Source: Bombus terrestris (taxonomy: Eukaryota; Arthropoda; Insecta; Hymenoptera; Apidae). From it: a DNA stretch of 64,000 bases. Made by a program: the position numbers and the translations under genes. Positions 63,981 to 64,000 of the stretch are shown piece after piece; positions within the stretch are counted from its first letter, which is position 1, and the number at the start of each line of letters is the position of its first letter. The notes under the pieces were generated by a model. That model searched no databases. It was not told where the DNA came from and worked only from the letters and a program-made list of their open reading frames with translations. The stretch is from NCBI RefSeq assembly GCF_910591885.1, contig NW_025963666.1, positions 41,544 to 105,543 on the forward strand, read 5' to 3'.

Positions 63981-64000
63981 TTGTCCCACGGTGTCCAACG

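Larger units (their letters stand above)
1..64000. repeat. Giant 10-bp-unit satellite array filling the window
   Basis: The whole window is head-to-tail copies of a 10-bp unit, majority form TCCCACGTTG (minus strand CAACGTGGGA), about 6,400 units. Common variants are TCCCACGATG, TCCCACGGTG, TCCAACGATG, TCCAACGGTG and TTCCATGGTT; less common are TCCGACGTTG, TCCCACGTGG, TCCAACTATG, TCCAGCGATG, TCCCAAGTTG and TCCCACGTTT. Change is concentrated at unit positions 4 and 8. The + strand is pyrimidine-rich (7 of 10 bases in the majority unit) with more C than G. Nearly every unit keeps one CpG. No unique sequence interrupts the array and neither end is reached. This is satellite or very large minisatellite DNA, most likely eukaryotic. 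It does not resemble a telomere repeat I know, and the long-range order of variants argues against telomerase synthesis. I cannot name the satellite family. Confidence 0.98.

Noticed and set aside
206..63998. Many overlapping minus-strand open frames of about 100 to 8,768 codons (QRGTTWDNVG repeats)
   Set aside because: They overlap in different frames, begin and end at chance CTA, TTA or TCA variants on the + strand, and carry only the repeat translation.
1..64000. CRISPR array
   Set aside because: The repeat is 10 bp with no unique spacers and no cas genes; the variants between repeats are the same unit with point changes.
1..64000. Telomeric repeat tract
   Set aside because: The unit matches no telomere repeat I know. 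Long-range HOR order and segmental duplications are not produced by telomerase.
1..64000. Repetitive structural protein gene (silk, collagen or antifreeze type)
   Set aside because: Such genes keep a frame with a repeat length divisible by three, and show third-position variation, introns or unique ends. None of that is seen.
1..64000. Promoters, terminators, tRNA, rRNA or riboswitches
   Set aside because: No non-repeat sequence is present, and none of the few variant units resembles these elements. Inverted-repeat potential is limited to short palindromes such as ACGT, CCACGTGG and CCATGG.
1..64000. Transposable element insertions or target-site duplications
   Set aside because: Every base fits the 10-bp unit or a near variant; there is no inserted foreign sequence.
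1..64000. Assembly or simulation artefact
   Set aside because: Not excluded, but private point changes, graded copy divergence and nested duplications look like natural satellite evolution. Only read-level evidence could settle it.

Overview
The window is one continuous tandem array (satellite DNA). Every part of the 64,000 bases is built from a 10-bp unit whose majority form on the + strand is TCCCACGTTG, about 6,400 copies. I see no conventional gene, RNA gene, transposon, CRISPR array or unique sequence. An array this long, with nested higher-order structure, points to a eukaryotic chromosome, probably heterochromatin or another satellite block. The sequence alone does not identify the species. 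Both strands are open over very long distances, but only because a 10-bp unit without stop codons is open in every frame; I do not call these frames as genes.

Unit codes used below: a = TCCCACGTTG (majority); b = TCCCACGATG; c = TCCCACGGTG; d = TCCAACGATG; e = TCCAACGGTG; f = TTCCATGGTT; g = TCCGACGTTG; h = TCCCACGTGG. Almost all variation sits at unit positions 4 (C/A) and 8 (T/A/G). Variants occur in fixed-order 'words' such as c-d-e-e-e-e, c-d-e-e-c-e, c-d-e-e-e-d-d-d-d-e and d-e-a-a-f-a-a-a-c-d-e. The words recur and build modules of 150, 540, 660 and 750 bp and 2.58 kb, and higher-order repeats (HORs) of 6.7 to about 13.7 kb.

Layout: 1-14,670 is a mixed block with internal duplications (offsets about 6.3, 2.76, 2.15 and 0.54 kb). 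15,311-25,560, 25,561-32,307 and 32,308-45,469 are three copies of a large HOR in long, short and expanded forms, followed by a diverged partial copy at 45,470-46,800. 41,115-45,034 is dense in unit f. 46,685-48,184 is a 750-bp tandem duplication. 48,185-57,462 is mainly a and b units. 57,463-58,620 and 58,383-63,532 are tandem duplications of about 650 bp and 2,580 bp. The last 200 bases hold a cluster of single-base indels.

The 10-bp register is unbroken from 1 to about 28,767 and changes at only seven places in the window. The minus strand carries GGG every 10 bases with 7-base loops, which fits the usual G-quadruplex pattern. Each a unit has an ACGT core, and each f-to-next-unit junction makes a match to the CSL/RBPJ octamer. 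Any function for these is inference.
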